From: Methyloterricola oryzae | Lineage (GTDB): Bacteria; Pseudomonadota; Gammaproteobacteria; Methylococcales; Methylococcaceae | Direction: 5' to 3' | Assembly: GCF_000934725.1 (NCBI RefSeq) | Contig: NZ_JYNS01000003.1 | Coordinates: 124,001 to 188,000 of the forward strand | DNA length: 64,000 nt | Shown here: positions 36,699 to 45,549 of the stretch, piece after piece | Layout of the letters: each line of letters begins with the position of its first letter | Numbering within the stretch: the stretch's first letter is position 1 | Translations under genes and position numbers: made by a program | The notes under the pieces: generated by a model | Told to the model about the DNA's origin: nothing | The model's input: the letters and a program-made list of their open reading frames with translations, nothing else | Databases searched by the model: none

Positions 36699-37301
36699 CT
36701 AGCCACCCAGCCGCCAAACCAGCAGGCGGTTGTTCGCGGGCATTTCAAGATCCGCGACCGGCTGGAGGCCTGCGGCAGCGGCCAAGCCGTTCACGGCCTC
36801 GAAATCGCGGATGGCCATGTGGGCGCCCCGGGCTTGAAGCCATGCATTGAATTGGGCATTGCTATCGCTGGTGAAGCGGCCACCGTAATTGAAAGGGCCA
36901 TACACCGCGAGGACGGCCTCAGGTTCCAGCACATCCGGCAGGCGCGCAAACAGGCACTCCACCTCGGCCCAAGCCATGATGTGCAGCGAGTTGGCGCTAA
37001 ACACCGCGTCGAAGCGTTCTTGGGGCCATTCCTTGCGCACATCCAGGGGAAGCGGCGGCGGCAGGTTAGGCAATGCGGCCTCATCGACCCAGAGCCCGAT
37101 GCCGGCAATCTGCTCCTCCAGATCGGAGGCTTGCCAGCTGAGGTGGGGCAAATGCGTGGCGAAGTACACGGCATGCTGACCGGTGCCGCTGGCAATCTCC
37201 AGCACCTTGCGCCGGCCGGCGAAATGCTCGCGCAGAACGGCGAGGATAGGGTCGCGGTTACGCTCACAGGATGGCGCATGGGGCTTGGCGATGGCGTTCA
37301 T
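36699..37301 (-). CDS. DUF938-family SAM-dependent methyltransferase-like protein
   Basis: 200 residues, the family's usual length. The S-adenosylmethionine-binding motif is KVLEIASGTGQHAVYFA. DAVFSANSLHIMAWAEV and VYGPFNYGGRFTSDSNAQFN are DUF938 hallmarks. The substrate is unknown. It lies convergent with the small hypothetical gene and divergent from iscX. Confidence 0.9.
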   Translation of the reverse strand: MNAIAKPHAPSCERNRDPILAVLREHFAGRRKVLEIASGTGQHAVYFATHLPHLSWQASDLEEQIAGIGLWVDEAALPNLPPPLPLDVRKEWPQERFDAVFSANSLHIMAWAEVECLFARLPDVLEPEAVLAVYGPFNYGGRFTSDSNAQFNAWLQARGAHMAIRDFEAVNGLAAAAGLQPVADLEMPANNRLLVWRLGG

Positions 37302-37385
37302 TGTTTAGGCAAAGTTCATGCGGAAAACCAGTGGCCAGTTTAACGGCCCTGCCGGTTCAGATACATCAAACACAGAGACCAGCCT

Positions 37386-37580
37386 ATGAAATTCAGCGAC
37401 ACCTACGATATCGCCATCGCCCTGAGCGAGGCGCATGCGGACGTCGACCCCCGCTACGTCCGCTTCACCGACCTGCTGAACTGGATTACCGGGCTGGAAG
37501 GTTTCGACGACAGCCTCGAGAAATGCAATGAAAAGGTCCTCGAGGCGATCCAGATGGCTTGGATCGACGAAATCAGCTGA
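37386..37580 (+). CDS. iscX: Fe-S cluster assembly protein IscX
   Basis: 64 residues, matching IscX in length and pattern: VDPRYVRFTDLLNWI, LEGFDDSLEKCNEKVLEAIQMAWIDE. IscX is a small acidic protein that binds IscS and iron and tunes the ISC machinery. It is usually the last gene of the isc operon. Here no other isc gene is present, and instead it lies 14 bp before an Fe-S-binding protein gene. Confidence 0.93.
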   Translation: MKFSDTYDIAIALSEAHADVDPRYVRFTDLLNWITGLEGFDDSLEKCNEKVLEAIQMAWIDEIS

Positions 37581-37594
37581 GCGGAACTGAAAAC

Positions 37595-38938
37595 ATGGAT
37601 ACGCAACTGGACTGGTCGGCCTACGACAGCTACGGCGCGGGCGATGCCTACGCGGCGATCCCGGCGGAAGGCGGTTCCTATGGCAAGGCCGCCGCGGTCT
37701 GCATCGGCAACCGCCAGTGCCAGCGCAGCGATAAGGGGGTGATGTGCCCCAGCTTCCGTGTCACCGGCAATGCCGCCCATTCCACCCAACACCGGGCCGC
37801 CACCCTCAAGGCGGCGCTCAACGGTGAGTACGGCGACAAGCCCTTCCTCGGCCCGGAACTGGAAGCGGCCATGGACCTGTGCCTAGGCTGCAAGGGCTGC
37901 AAGCGCGAATGCCCCAACGGCGTGGACATGGCCCTGCTGCGCGTCGAGGCCCTGGCTCAGCGCTGGAAGCAATCCGGCGGTGCGCCCCTGCGGGAGCGAC
38001 TGATCGCCTACTTGCCGAGGCTGGGCGCGTGGCTGCCGGCCCTGAATGGGCTGCTGTCGCTGCGCGCCCGCCTGCCCTTCCTTGCGCGCCTGGGCGAACG
38101 TTGGCTGGGCATCGCCGCCGGACGCAGCCTGCCCGAGGCCGCAGGGCGAAGTTTCCTGGCGCAGGCGCCGTCGGACTTTGCCGGGAACAAGACCTCGGTT
38201 GTGCTGCTGGTGGACACGTTCTCCAACCATTACGAGCCGGAGAATGCCCAGGCGGCGGTGGATGTGCTGCGCGCGGCGGGCTATGGCGTCATCCTGGCGC
38301 GGGCACCGGCCGGCGAAAGGCCGCTCTGTTGCGGCCGTACCTTCCTGTCAAACGGTCTGGTGGAACAGGCGCGGGAAGAGGCACAACGTACGCTTCGAGC
38401 CCTGGCGCCCCTCGTTGAGCAAGGCTTCCCCGTCATCGGGCTGGAGCCCTCGTGCCTGCTGATGCTGCGGGATGAATACTATGCGCTGGGGCTCGGCGAG
38501 GATGCTGCCACTATCGCCCGCTCAGCGATGCTGCTGGAGGAGTTCCTGGCCAAGGAACACGATGGCAAGCGCCTGGAATTGCCCCTCAAGCCCTTACCGC
38601 AGGAACAGGCGTTGGTGCACGGCCATTGCCACCAGAAGGCCTTCGGCGCCATGAAACCCATGCGCAAGGTGTTGGGCCTGATTCCCGGGCTCAAAACCGA
38701 GTTCATCGAGTCCAGCTGCTGTGGCATGGCCGGCGCCTTCGGACTGGAGGCGGAACACTACGAGGTCTCCATGGCCATGGGAGAACTTGCCCTGTTGCCC
38801 AAAGTGCGTGAGGCCGACATGGACACCCTGGTGATCGCCAACGGCACCAGTTGCCGTCATCAGATCAATGATGGCGCCGAGCGCCAAAGCCTGCATCTGG
38901 CGCGGGTGCTGCGCGCGGCTCTGAACAGCGAGGCCTGA
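37595..38938 (+). CDS. Fe-S protein resembling the C-terminal half of FAD-linked dehydrogenases (CCG domains)
   Basis: 447 residues. One Cys set near the N-terminus (Cys36, Cys42, Cys51 in VCIGNRQCQRSDKGVMCPS) and a ferredoxin-like set Cys96, 99, 102 and 106 (CLGCKGCKRECP) can hold Fe-S clusters. Two CCG domains follow, with CCGRTFLSNG and SSCCGMAGAFG. This matches the Fe-S half of YdiJ/D-2-hydroxyacid dehydrogenase fusions, but the FAD-binding half is missing and no partner gene is adjacent. It should transfer electrons from a separate flavoprotein. Co-location with iscX hints at cluster supply. Confidence 0.85.
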   Translation: MDTQLDWSAYDSYGAGDAYAAIPAEGGSYGKAAAVCIGNRQCQRSDKGVMCPSFRVTGNAAHSTQHRAATLKAALNGEYGDKPFLGPELEAAMDLCLGCKGCKRECPNGVDMALLRVEALAQRWKQSGGAPLRERLIAYLPRLGAWLPALNGLLSLRARLPFLARLGERWLGIAAGRSLPEAAGRSFLAQAPSDFAGNKTSVVLLVDTFSNHYEPENAQAAVDVLRAAGYGVILARAPAGERPLCCGRTFLSNGLVEQAREEAQRTLRALAPLVEQGFPVIGLEPSCLLMLRDEYYALGLGEDAATIARSAMLLEEFLAKEHDGKRLELPLKPLPQEQALVHGHCHQKAFGAMKPMRKVLGLIPGLKTEFIESSCCGMAGAFGLEAEHYEVSMAMGELALLPKVREADMDTLVIANGTSCRHQINDGAERQSLHLARVLRAALNSEA

Positions 38939-38957
38939 GCCGGCCTCAAGCGGGGAC

Positions 38958-38992
38958 GCCTGCCCTTCGCTGCATGGCTGCGAAGGGCAGGC
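38958..38992. terminator. Perfect 13-bp hairpin between convergent genes
   Basis: GCCTGCCCTTCGC (38958-38970) pairs fully with GCGAAGGGCAGGC (38980-38992) over a 9-nt loop, between the Fe-S protein and galU stops. It is likely a bidirectional terminator, although no U-tract follows on either strand. Confidence 0.65.
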
Positions 38993-39012
38993 CGATCAGG
39001 GAGTGGAACCGG

Positions 39013-39900
39013 TTAATCCAGTACCAGGTTGCTGAGATAATCCTTGAATCCGTCGCGCAGTTCGGGGTGTTTCAGGCCCTGTTCCACTGTGGCGATGAGA
39101 TAGCCCAGCTTGGAGCCGCAATCGTAGCGCCGCCCGTGGAACTCATGGGACAGCACCGGCTCGTCCTTGAGCAGCATGGCAATGGCGTCGGTGAGCTGGA
39201 TCTCGCCGCCCGCGCCGCGGGTCACCTGCTCCAGCTTGTCGAAGATGCCCGGGGTCAGGATGTAACGGCCGACCACCGCCAGATTGGACGGCGCCTTGTC
39301 CGGCCTTGGCTTCTCCACGATCTCCTCCACCCGCCCCAGGCTGTTGCCGATGGAATTGGAGCGCACGATGCCGTAGCTTTGGGTTTCCGAGGGGTCGATG
39401 CGCTCCACGCCGAGGATGGAGCACTGCCACTCCTCGAATACCTTGGTCATCTGGTGCAGGCAACCGTCGGCATCATCGTCGATGAGGTCATCGGCGAGCA
39501 GCACGGCGAAGGGCTCATCACCGATCACCGCCTTGGCGCGGCCCACGGCGTGCCCCAGCCCCAGCGCCTCGGCCTGGCGGATGTGGACGCAGGTGACATT
39601 GGGCGGCACGATGTTCTGCACGATCTTGAGTGTCTCTTCCTTGCCGCGCAGGGTCAGCTCGTTCTCCAGTTCGTAAGCCTTGTCGAAATGATCCGAAATG
39701 GCCCGCTTGCTGCGTCCGGTGATGAAGACCATCACCTCGATGCCCGCCGCCACGGCCTCTTCCACTGCGTACTGGATCAGCGGCTTGTCCACCACGGGAA
39801 GCATCTCCTTGGGATTCGCCTTGGTGGCGGGGAGGAATCGGGTGCCCATTCCCGCCACGGGGAATACGGCTTTTCTCACCACTTTTTTCATTGTTTTCAT
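39013..39900 (-). CDS. galU: UTP-glucose-1-phosphate uridylyltransferase
   Basis: 295 residues. It makes UDP-glucose from UTP and glucose 1-phosphate. The nucleotidyltransferase motif [17 protein letters not shown] is followed by [19 protein letters not shown] and the later LADDLIDD and [14 protein letters not shown], all typical of GalU. The start overlaps the cysC stop by 4 nt (ATGA). The enzyme links to the glgP product glucose 1-phosphate and to envelope polysaccharide synthesis. Confidence 0.96.
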   Translation of the reverse strand: MKTMKKVVRKAVFPVAGMGTRFLPATKANPKEMLPVVDKPLIQYAVEEAVAAGIEVMVFITGRSKRAISDHFDKAYELENELTLRGKEETLKIVQNIVPPNVTCVHIRQAEALGLGHAVGRAKAVIGDEPFAVLLADDLIDDDADGCLHQMTKVFEEWQCSILGVERIDPSETQSYGIVRSNSIGNSLGRVEEIVEKPRPDKAPSNLAVVGRYILTPGIFDKLEQVTRGAGGEIQLTDAIAMLLKDEPVLSHEFHGRRYDCGSKLGYLIATVEQGLKHPELRDGFKDYLSNLVLD

Positions 39901-40514
39901 TGACTCCGTTGGTTTGTCAGGCTGATCTTGCCTTGACGATTGAGGTATTCGAGGACCTGCATGGCGCAGCTATCCAGGTCCTGGGCTCCGGTCATAACCG
40001 TCAGCTCGGGATTAAGCGGCTCCTCGTATGGCGATGAAATGCCTGTGAACTCGGGTATTTCACCGCGCCGCGCGCGCTGGTACAGGCCCTTCACATCACG
40101 CTGTTCGCATACATCGAGGGGGGTGTTGCAGTAGATTTCAATGAAATCCCCTTCCGCCGCCAGGGAACGGACCAGGTCGCGGTCGTGCCTGAACGGCGAG
40201 ATGAAGGCGGTCAGGGCAATGACGCCGGCATCCACGAACAGCTTGCTCATTTCGCCGATGCGGCGGATGTTCTCGGAGCGGTGCTCGATACTAAACCCCA
40301 GGTCCGAGCAGAGCCCATGCCGTACATTGTCGCCATCGAACACATAGGTCCGGCAGCCCAGATCGTAGAGCATGTCCTCCACGCGGTGAGCCAGGGTGGA
40401 CTTGCCAGCCCCGGACAACCCGGTGAACCAAAGGATGAAGCTCTTGTGCCCGTTCATTGCCTCGCGGCGCTGCCGCGTTACGGTCGCCTGGTGCCAGACG
40501 ATGTTTGAATTCAT
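39897..40514 (-). CDS. cysC: Adenylyl-sulfate (APS) kinase
   Basis: 205 residues. It phosphorylates APS to PAPS. The P-loop [11 protein letters not shown], then [19 protein letters not shown] and the lid [19 protein letters not shown]-like region are intact. ATG at 40514 was chosen ([10 protein letters not shown] is the common N-terminus). It is translationally coupled to galU rather than sitting beside cysDN, so it may supply PAPS for sulfated polysaccharides or for assimilation. The context does not decide. Confidence 0.95.
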   Translation of the reverse strand: MNSNIVWHQATVTRQRREAMNGHKSFILWFTGLSGAGKSTLAHRVEDMLYDLGCRTYVFDGDNVRHGLCSDLGFSIEHRSENIRRIGEMSKLFVDAGVIALTAFISPFRHDRDLVRSLAAEGDFIEIYCNTPLDVCEQRDVKGLYQRARRGEIPEFTGISSPYEEPLNPELTVMTGAQDLDSCAMQVLEYLNRQGKISLTNQRSQ

Positions 40515-40706
40515 GCCGTGGGTATCTCCCTGTTGAATTGGCGAAGAAGGCAACGGACCGGCTGGCCCGGTGGCTTATATCCCCAAAAGGCGGCACCCGC
40601 GGGTGCCCAGACAGCCTGAGCCATTGGGCAAGGCGCCGCGAGATCGGTCGCAGGGCCTATATATTAGCCGCATTCGCTGCCAGGGCGAAAATCTGAAGGC
40701 AAAAAA

Positions 40707-40728
40707 ACAGGCTCCCGTGGGAGCCTGT
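40707..40728. terminator. Bidirectional intrinsic terminator
   Basis: ACAGGCTCCC and GGGAGCCTGT form a 9-10 bp stem, flanked by seven A before it and five T after it on the plus strand. It lies 43 bp past the stop of the ComEA-like gene and terminates it on the minus strand. Confidence 0.88.
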
Positions 40729-40771
40729 TTTTGCATTCCGGCAGTTTACGCCGGTACCCAACCGATCCGGC

Positions 40772-41122
40772 CTACTTTGGCACTGCCTTGGCGGGCACGG
40801 CCACGGCGGCGCCAGTCGCGCCACCCGGCTGCGCCGGCGGTATGGCCGCTTCAGGCGGCGCAGCGGCCCCGGCACTGAGGCTGCCGAGGTTCTTCTTGAT
40901 GGTCGCCGCCTTGATGCCCTTGACCCGGGCCAGGTCATCGACGCTCTTGAAGGGGCCGTTCTTCTCCCTGTCCTTGACGATGGCCTCGGCCTTGACCTTG
41001 CCGATGTCCTTCAAGGTTGCGAACTGCTCCGCCGTGGCCGTATTGATGTCGATCATTTCGGCCCATGCGCCTGCCGCGAATGCCAGCAGCAGGCAAAAAA
41101 ATCCCAAGCGAATCGTCTTCAT
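40772..41122 (-). CDS. Secreted ComEA-like helix-hairpin-helix protein
   Basis: 116 residues; ATG at 41122 has GAGG 8 nt upstream. A signal peptide ends at AGAWA. The mature part starts with the helix-hairpin-helix pair typical of ComEA (IDINTATAEQFATL, IGKVKAEAIVKDRE, FKSVDDLARVKGI), which binds DNA without sequence specificity, followed by an Ala/Pro-rich tail. ComEA in the periplasm ratchets incoming DNA during transformation. Many similar short proteins have unknown roles. No competence genes are nearby. Confidence 0.85.
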   Translation of the reverse strand: MKTIRLGFFCLLLAFAAGAWAEMIDINTATAEQFATLKDIGKVKAEAIVKDREKNGPFKSVDDLARVKGIKAATIKKNLGSLSAGAAAPPEAAIPPAQPGGATGAAVAVPAKAVPK

Positions 41123-41274
41123 CACGAGGTCCTCCAGATGAAAAACGCCCTAACCGGGCGCGGCTCCACTGTAGAGGGCTCACTTCCATCAATCAATCCG
41201 TCTGAAGACGATTCTTTCCCTAGCAATTGTAGGGACTTGCCTACTTGAGCCTTGGAACGCGGCTTGGCTGAAGA

Positions 41275-42147
41275 TCACAGGCAACGGAACTGCCCGGGCC
41301 AATCACGGTAATTGAATACCTGGCCGGTTTCGCGCACCTTGGCGATGGACGCGAGGTCGATATCGGCGTAAACCCATTGCGCCACATTCAGCTCGCCCAC
41401 AGCCAGCACCCCGTCGTCGGGATAGCCGTAGTCCACCGGCGTATACACCGCGGCCGCGCCGACATTGACATCCACCGCCTCGGACCAGGGCGCATGACCC
41501 ACCGTGGGTGATTGCACAACATAGCACTGGTTTTCCAGGGCACGCGCCTGGCAGCCGATGCGGACGCGGTTATAACCTGCCAGGGTGTCGGTGCAACTGG
41601 GGGCCAGGATCAAATCCGCGCCGGCGGTCACCTGGCGGCGGGCAATCATGGGGAACTCGCTGTCATAGCAGACGTTCACGCCGATCTTGCCGAAGGCGCT
41701 GTCCAGCACCTTGATCTCGCCGCCGCCGGTGATCAGCCACTGCTCGTTCTCGAAGCGGGTCATCTGCAGCTTGTCCTGGAAATCCGAACTGCCGTCGGGA
41801 CGCAGGAAATAGGCGCGGTTGTGATATCCGCCGTCGGCCTGGCGCACGGGGAAGGTTCCCGCCAGGATGTGCAGGCCATAACGCCGTGCCAGCTCGCCAT
41901 AGAGGCCCAGGAAGTCGTCATGCACATCCTGCAGGGCATCCAACTGCCGGGACAGCGAGCGGTAGACCTCTTCGGGAAAGATCGAAGCCAGCTCCATGCT
42001 GAAATACTCGGGGAACAGCAGCAACAGCGCGCCCGCCTCCGCCGCCTCGGCCACCCAGCGCTGGACCTTGGCCTGGTAGGTCGCCCAGTTCTCCAACTGG
42101 CCGATGTCGTACTGGGCCGCCGCGATGCGCAATGAGCGCTGGCTCAT
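41275..42147 (-). CDS. Carbon-nitrogen hydrolase (nitrilase superfamily)
   Basis: 290 residues. The Glu-Lys-Cys triad is visible in LFPEYFSMEL, FQDKLQMTRFE and VNVCYDSEFP. It should hydrolyse an amide or C-N bond of an unknown small molecule. ATG at 42147 overlaps the stop of the upstream acetyltransferase by 4 nt. With the two genes upstream it forms a compact three-gene unit, so the acetyltransferase product or its relative may be the substrate. That is inference. Confidence 0.9.
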   Translation of the reverse strand: MSQRSLRIAAAQYDIGQLENWATYQAKVQRWVAEAAEAGALLLLFPEYFSMELASIFPEEVYRSLSRQLDALQDVHDDFLGLYGELARRYGLHILAGTFPVRQADGGYHNRAYFLRPDGSSDFQDKLQMTRFENEQWLITGGGEIKVLDSAFGKIGVNVCYDSEFPMIARRQVTAGADLILAPSCTDTLAGYNRVRIGCQARALENQCYVVQSPTVGHAPWSEAVDVNVGAAAVYTPVDYGYPDDGVLAVGELNVAQWVYADIDLASIAKVRETGQVFNYRDWPGQFRCL

Positions 42148-42755
42148 TGGCCACCCTCCGCCGCCAAGGGCTTCATCCAGAACACCATGGGCTTCTCGGT
42201 CTCTTCCGCCTGGTCCACGTCTTTCCAACTGTAGGAGGTCTTGAGTTCGGGGTGTTTGACATAGCCGAACTTGGTCCACACCGCGTCCAGCGGGACATAA
42301 TCGGCGGGCCGCAGGGGATGGTCGTCGGGACGCTGCACGCAGCAGAAGCTGCAGTAATCGAAGCGCCCCAGCTTGCGCGCCTGCCCTTCGCGGCCGAGGA
42401 AGAATTCCTTGTAGATGCCCTTGCCGCGGTAGTCACGCAACAAAACCGACTCGCCGCAATAGAAGATGCGCGCGGGATCGTAACCCTGATCCATGAAAGG
42501 CTTCTGGAACTCCTCCGTCTCGTCCTGCATCGGCAATCCGGTGGAGGCGCCAATCACCTTGTCGCCATCCAGGGCCAGCACCACGATGCTGTCGGCCGAG
42601 CGCAAATAGGTCTGCAGGTATTTCTCCTCGTACTCCGCCGTACCGTCGTAGAGGTAAGGAAAATCGCGGAACACCGTGATGCGCAGCCGCGCCAGATCGG
42701 CGAGCCAGGGCCCCAGTTCCGGGCCGGGCAAGTGCTTGATGCTGATGCCGCTCAT
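42144..42755 (-). CDS. GNAT-family N-acetyltransferase
   Basis: 203 residues. The N-terminus LRITVFRDFPYLYDG and the acetyl-CoA loop LRDYRGKGIYKEFF fit a GNAT fold. CSFCCVQRPDDHPLRP is a distinctive segment near residue 140. The substrate is unknown. It lies 5 bp after the NTF2-like gene and overlaps the nitrilase gene, so all three are co-expressed. Confidence 0.87.
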   Translation of the reverse strand: MSGISIKHLPGPELGPWLADLARLRITVFRDFPYLYDGTAEYEEKYLQTYLRSADSIVVLALDGDKVIGASTGLPMQDETEEFQKPFMDQGYDPARIFYCGESVLLRDYRGKGIYKEFFLGREGQARKLGRFDYCSFCCVQRPDDHPLRPADYVPLDAVWTKFGYVKHPELKTSYSWKDVDQAEETEKPMVFWMKPLAAEGGQ

Positions 42756-42760
42756 GGAGC

Positions 42761-43171
42761 TCAGCCCTGGCTGACCTGGGCGATCCAGTCTTCCAGGTTG
42801 TAGTAGTTGGTGATGCGGGCCACCTTGCCATCGCGCACGTCAAAGAAGGCGCCGGCCGGCAGCCGGTATTTCTGGCCCTTGGCGGCGGGCAGGCCCTCGT
42901 CGGTCACCAGGTATTCGCCGAGCACCACGAACTCGGCCGCCGCCCGCGTGCCATCCTCCGTCGCCATGATGACCATGTCCACCAACTGCTCCTTGTAGTT
43001 GCGGTTCATGCGGCCCATGAACGCACGGAACGCCTCTTTGCCGGTTTCGCGTGCGCCCTGGTTGATGTCGTGCACCACATCGTCGGTGAGCAAGCCGAGG
43101 AAGGTCTCCATGTCGCCCGCGTTGAAGGCGGCATAGTAGTTCTGAATGAGGCTGATCGTTTCTTTATTCAT
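42761..43171 (-). CDS. NTF2-like (SnoaL/ketosteroid isomerase-type) protein
   Basis: 136 residues forming one alpha+beta barrel: IQNYYAAFNAGDMETFLGLL, DDVVHDINQG and FFDVRDGKVARITNYYN. Members include isomerases, hydrolases and binding proteins. No function can be assigned. It is the first gene of the NTF2/GNAT/nitrilase unit. Confidence 0.87.
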   Translation of the reverse strand: MNKETISLIQNYYAAFNAGDMETFLGLLTDDVVHDINQGARETGKEAFRAFMGRMNRNYKEQLVDMVIMATEDGTRAAAEFVVLGEYLVTDEGLPAAKGQKYRLPAGAFFDVRDGKVARITNYYNLEDWIAQVSQG

Positions 43172-43297
43172 GGCTTCATCTACCGGTTGATTGACAACGG
43201 CTCGGCCATCGCGGGATGGCGGAAACAGAAAAGTCGGGTACTTTAATGGAAACGGCCAGCCCTGTCGATACGGCTTACGGGCTTGACGCTCCGGGGT

Positions 43298-44656
43298 TTA
43301 CGAAGGCGGGCGCCGGGCGATGACCTTGCCCACCACGGTCCCGCGGGCGAGCTTGGCCTCGATCAATTCGCCCTCGGCGATCTCGGCGCTATCACGCAGG
43401 ATGCTTCCGTCCGCCTGGCGCGTGACGATGGCGTAACCCCGCTGAAGCGTGGCCAGCGGGCTGACGGCGTGCAGGGTTTCGCACAGTTTGGCGCTTGCAA
43501 GGCGTGCGGCTTCGAGGCGGCGCTCCATGCCAGACGCGAGACTGCGCCGCAAGCCGCGGATGCGATCCTCCAGAACGGGCAGGCGCTGTCCGGGATGGCT
43601 GCGGTGAAGCCGCGCCACCAGGGCCTCCAACCGTAACGCGCGCAAGCGCTCCGCCGTCCGCTGCACCCGCCGCAAACGCAGTTCCAGTTCGTCCAGGCGC
43701 TGGGCGTTACGCTGGATCTGACGGACCGGATGGGCCTGCCGCAAGCGCTTGTGGATGAAGCCCAGGGTATCGCTCTGCCGCTGCAGACCCCGTCGCAACT
43801 GGCGCAGCAGCCGGTTTTCCAGGCTGGCCACCCGCTCCAGCCACTCGGTCCGCTCGGGGCTGACCGCCTCGGCGGCGGCGGAAGGCGTCGCCGCGCGAAG
43901 ATCCGCCACCAGATCGGCGATGGTCACGTCCACTTCGTGGCCGACGCCGGACACCAGGGGCGTGCGGCAGGCAAAGATGGCCCGCGCCACGATTTCCTCG
44001 TTGAAGGGCCACAGGTCTTCAAGGCTACCGCCGCCCCGCGCGAGGATGAGGACATCGCACAATCCACTGCGGTCGGCCAGGGCAATGGCGCGTGCGATAT
44101 CCTGGGCGGCCTCGTTTCCCTGCACCCGGGCCGGAAACAGGATCACCGGAAGAGCCGGGAAGCGCCGGCGCAGCACCGTCAGAATGTCGTGCACCGCCGC
44201 GCCGCTAGGGGAGGTGATGACGCCGATGCGGCGCGGCAGAGAAGGCAGCGGCCGCTTTTTGTCGTGGGCGAACAGGCCTTCGGCGTCCAGCCGCCGCTTC
44301 AAGGCCTCGAAGGCGCGGCGCAGCGCGCCGTCACCCAACTCTTCCAGCCGATCCACCACCAATTGGTAATCGCCGCGCGGCTCGTACAGGCTCACCTGGG
44401 CACGCACCAGCACGCTGGCTCCGTTGGCCAGGCGCGTCCCCAATCCGCGCGCACTGCCGCGGAACATGGCGCAGCGCACCTGGGCGTCGCGATCCTTCAG
44501 GGTGAAATAGAGATGGCCGGACGAAGGGGTGGCCAGGTTGGAGATTTCGCCCTCGACCCAAACCGTGCCGAAATGGCTGCTCAGCGCCAGTCTGGCGCTG
44601 CCGTTGAGTTCCGAAACGGTCCAGACTCGCCGTTCCTGCGCATCATCCTGCTGCAT
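43298..44656 (-). CDS. xseA: Exodeoxyribonuclease VII large subunit
   Basis: 452 residues. An N-terminal OB-fold (WVEGEISNLATPSSGHLYFTL) binds single-stranded DNA, and the nuclease domain has RGGGSLEDLWPFNEE and the SGVGHEVDVTIADLVADLRA signature. The C-terminal half is a coiled coil rich in Arg and Leu. With XseB it degrades single-stranded DNA from either end during mismatch repair and damage processing. xseB is not in the window. Confidence 0.96.
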   Translation of the reverse strand: MQQDDAQERRVWTVSELNGSARLALSSHFGTVWVEGEISNLATPSSGHLYFTLKDRDAQVRCAMFRGSARGLGTRLANGASVLVRAQVSLYEPRGDYQLVVDRLEELGDGALRRAFEALKRRLDAEGLFAHDKKRPLPSLPRRIGVITSPSGAAVHDILTVLRRRFPALPVILFPARVQGNEAAQDIARAIALADRSGLCDVLILARGGGSLEDLWPFNEEIVARAIFACRTPLVSGVGHEVDVTIADLVADLRAATPSAAAEAVSPERTEWLERVASLENRLLRQLRRGLQRQSDTLGFIHKRLRQAHPVRQIQRNAQRLDELELRLRRVQRTAERLRALRLEALVARLHRSHPGQRLPVLEDRIRGLRRSLASGMERRLEAARLASAKLCETLHAVSPLATLQRGYAIVTRQADGSILRDSAEIAEGELIEAKLARGTVVGKVIARRPPS

Positions 44657-44671
44657 GCCGCGAACGCGCGC

Positions 44672-45052
44672 TCAGTCGTCCAGGGCCGCGCGCTTAAAGC
44701 GGTGAATGGCGCGGCGGCCCTTCTTGTCGGGCCGCTCATCCGGCGCGATATGGTGCTCCTTGTCCAAACGCCTGCGCTCCAGTTCCGCCTGGCGCTTTTG
44801 CAAGCTTTCGGGAGCTTCTTCGTATAGGAGACAGGCTTCCTTGGCAGGGCGACGTTGCGCGGACAAGGCCAGCACGGTGATATCCCAGCTTAACTGATCC
44901 TTGCTGATCTCCAGGCGCGCACCCACCGCAACATCCTTGCCCGGCTTGACGCGCTGACCATTCAGATGGACTTTGCCGCCGTTGATGGCATCCGTCGCCA
45001 GTTGCCGGGTCTTGAAGAAGCGGGCGGCCCAGAGCCACTTGTCCAGGCGCAT
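44672..45052 (-). CDS. hslR: S4-domain heat shock protein 15
   Basis: 126 residues. The S4 RNA-binding domain at the N-terminus (MRLDKWLWAARFFKTRQLA, GGKVHLNGQRVKPGKDV) and the basic tail match Hsp15, which rescues stalled 50S subunits carrying nascent peptidyl-tRNA. The start at 45052 was chosen because the family begins MRLDKWLW. It lies 15 bp upstream of xseA and 47 bp after the rhodanese gene. Confidence 0.92.
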   Translation of the reverse strand: MRLDKWLWAARFFKTRQLATDAINGGKVHLNGQRVKPGKDVAVGARLEISKDQLSWDITVLALSAQRRPAKEACLLYEEAPESLQKRQAELERRRLDKEHHIAPDERPDKKGRRAIHRFKRAALDD

Positions 45053-45099
45053 GTGCGGGGCGGACTCATGCCCGCCCCCTGCCCGGCCGGGTCCTGCCA

Positions 45100-45468
45100 T
45101 CAGGCGGGATGGGATACCGTCGCCCCGGACTCCTGCCAGGCCTTGAAGCCGCCTGCGAGGCTGACGAGGCCAGTGTAGCCAAGCTTCTGCAGGCTTTCCG
45201 CCGCCAGGGCCGAACGCCCGCCGGACAGGCAGTAGACCAGGATCTCGGCGGTCTGCTTGCCCTGGAAGGCGGGATGGTTGCCAATCTGGAATTCCACGAC
45301 GCCGCGCGGAATGTTGATGGCGCCGGGCAGACAGCCGCCCGCGTACTCACCGGGCTCGCGCACGTCCAGCACGAGGGCCTTGCCCACCATGTCCTGGGCC
45401 TGAGCAACGCTCACCTCGCGGATATTCTGCTTCGCCGCCGCCACCAGATCCATTGCCGTCATCGCCAT
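45100..45468 (-). CDS. Rhodanese-like domain protein
   Basis: 122 residues, one rhodanese fold. LVLDVREPGEYAGG is the entry strand and VYCLSGGRSALAA holds the active-site Cys. Single-domain rhodaneses move sulfane sulfur. AGGAG precedes the ATG. It is on the ispH-to-xseA transcript, downstream of a weak hairpin. Confidence 0.9.
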   Translation of the reverse strand: MAMTAMDLVAAAKQNIREVSVAQAQDMVGKALVLDVREPGEYAGGCLPGAINIPRGVVEFQIGNHPAFQGKQTAEILVYCLSGGRSALAAESLQKLGYTGLVSLAGGFKAWQESGATVSHPA

Positions 45469-45529
45469 GTTGATTCTCCTGCTGTCGCTTAAATATTAGG
45501 GCCTGATTATATAGCGACGACTGGCTGCG

Positions 45530-45549
45530 AAAAAAGCCCCTGCGTCAGG
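45530..45549 (-). terminator. Weak terminator-like hairpin at the ispH stop
   Basis: CCTG-CGT-CAGG (45539-45549) with flanking G-C followed by six T on the minus strand. It overlaps the ispH stop codon, and the stem is short, so it probably attenuates rather than stops transcription. Confidence 0.4.
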
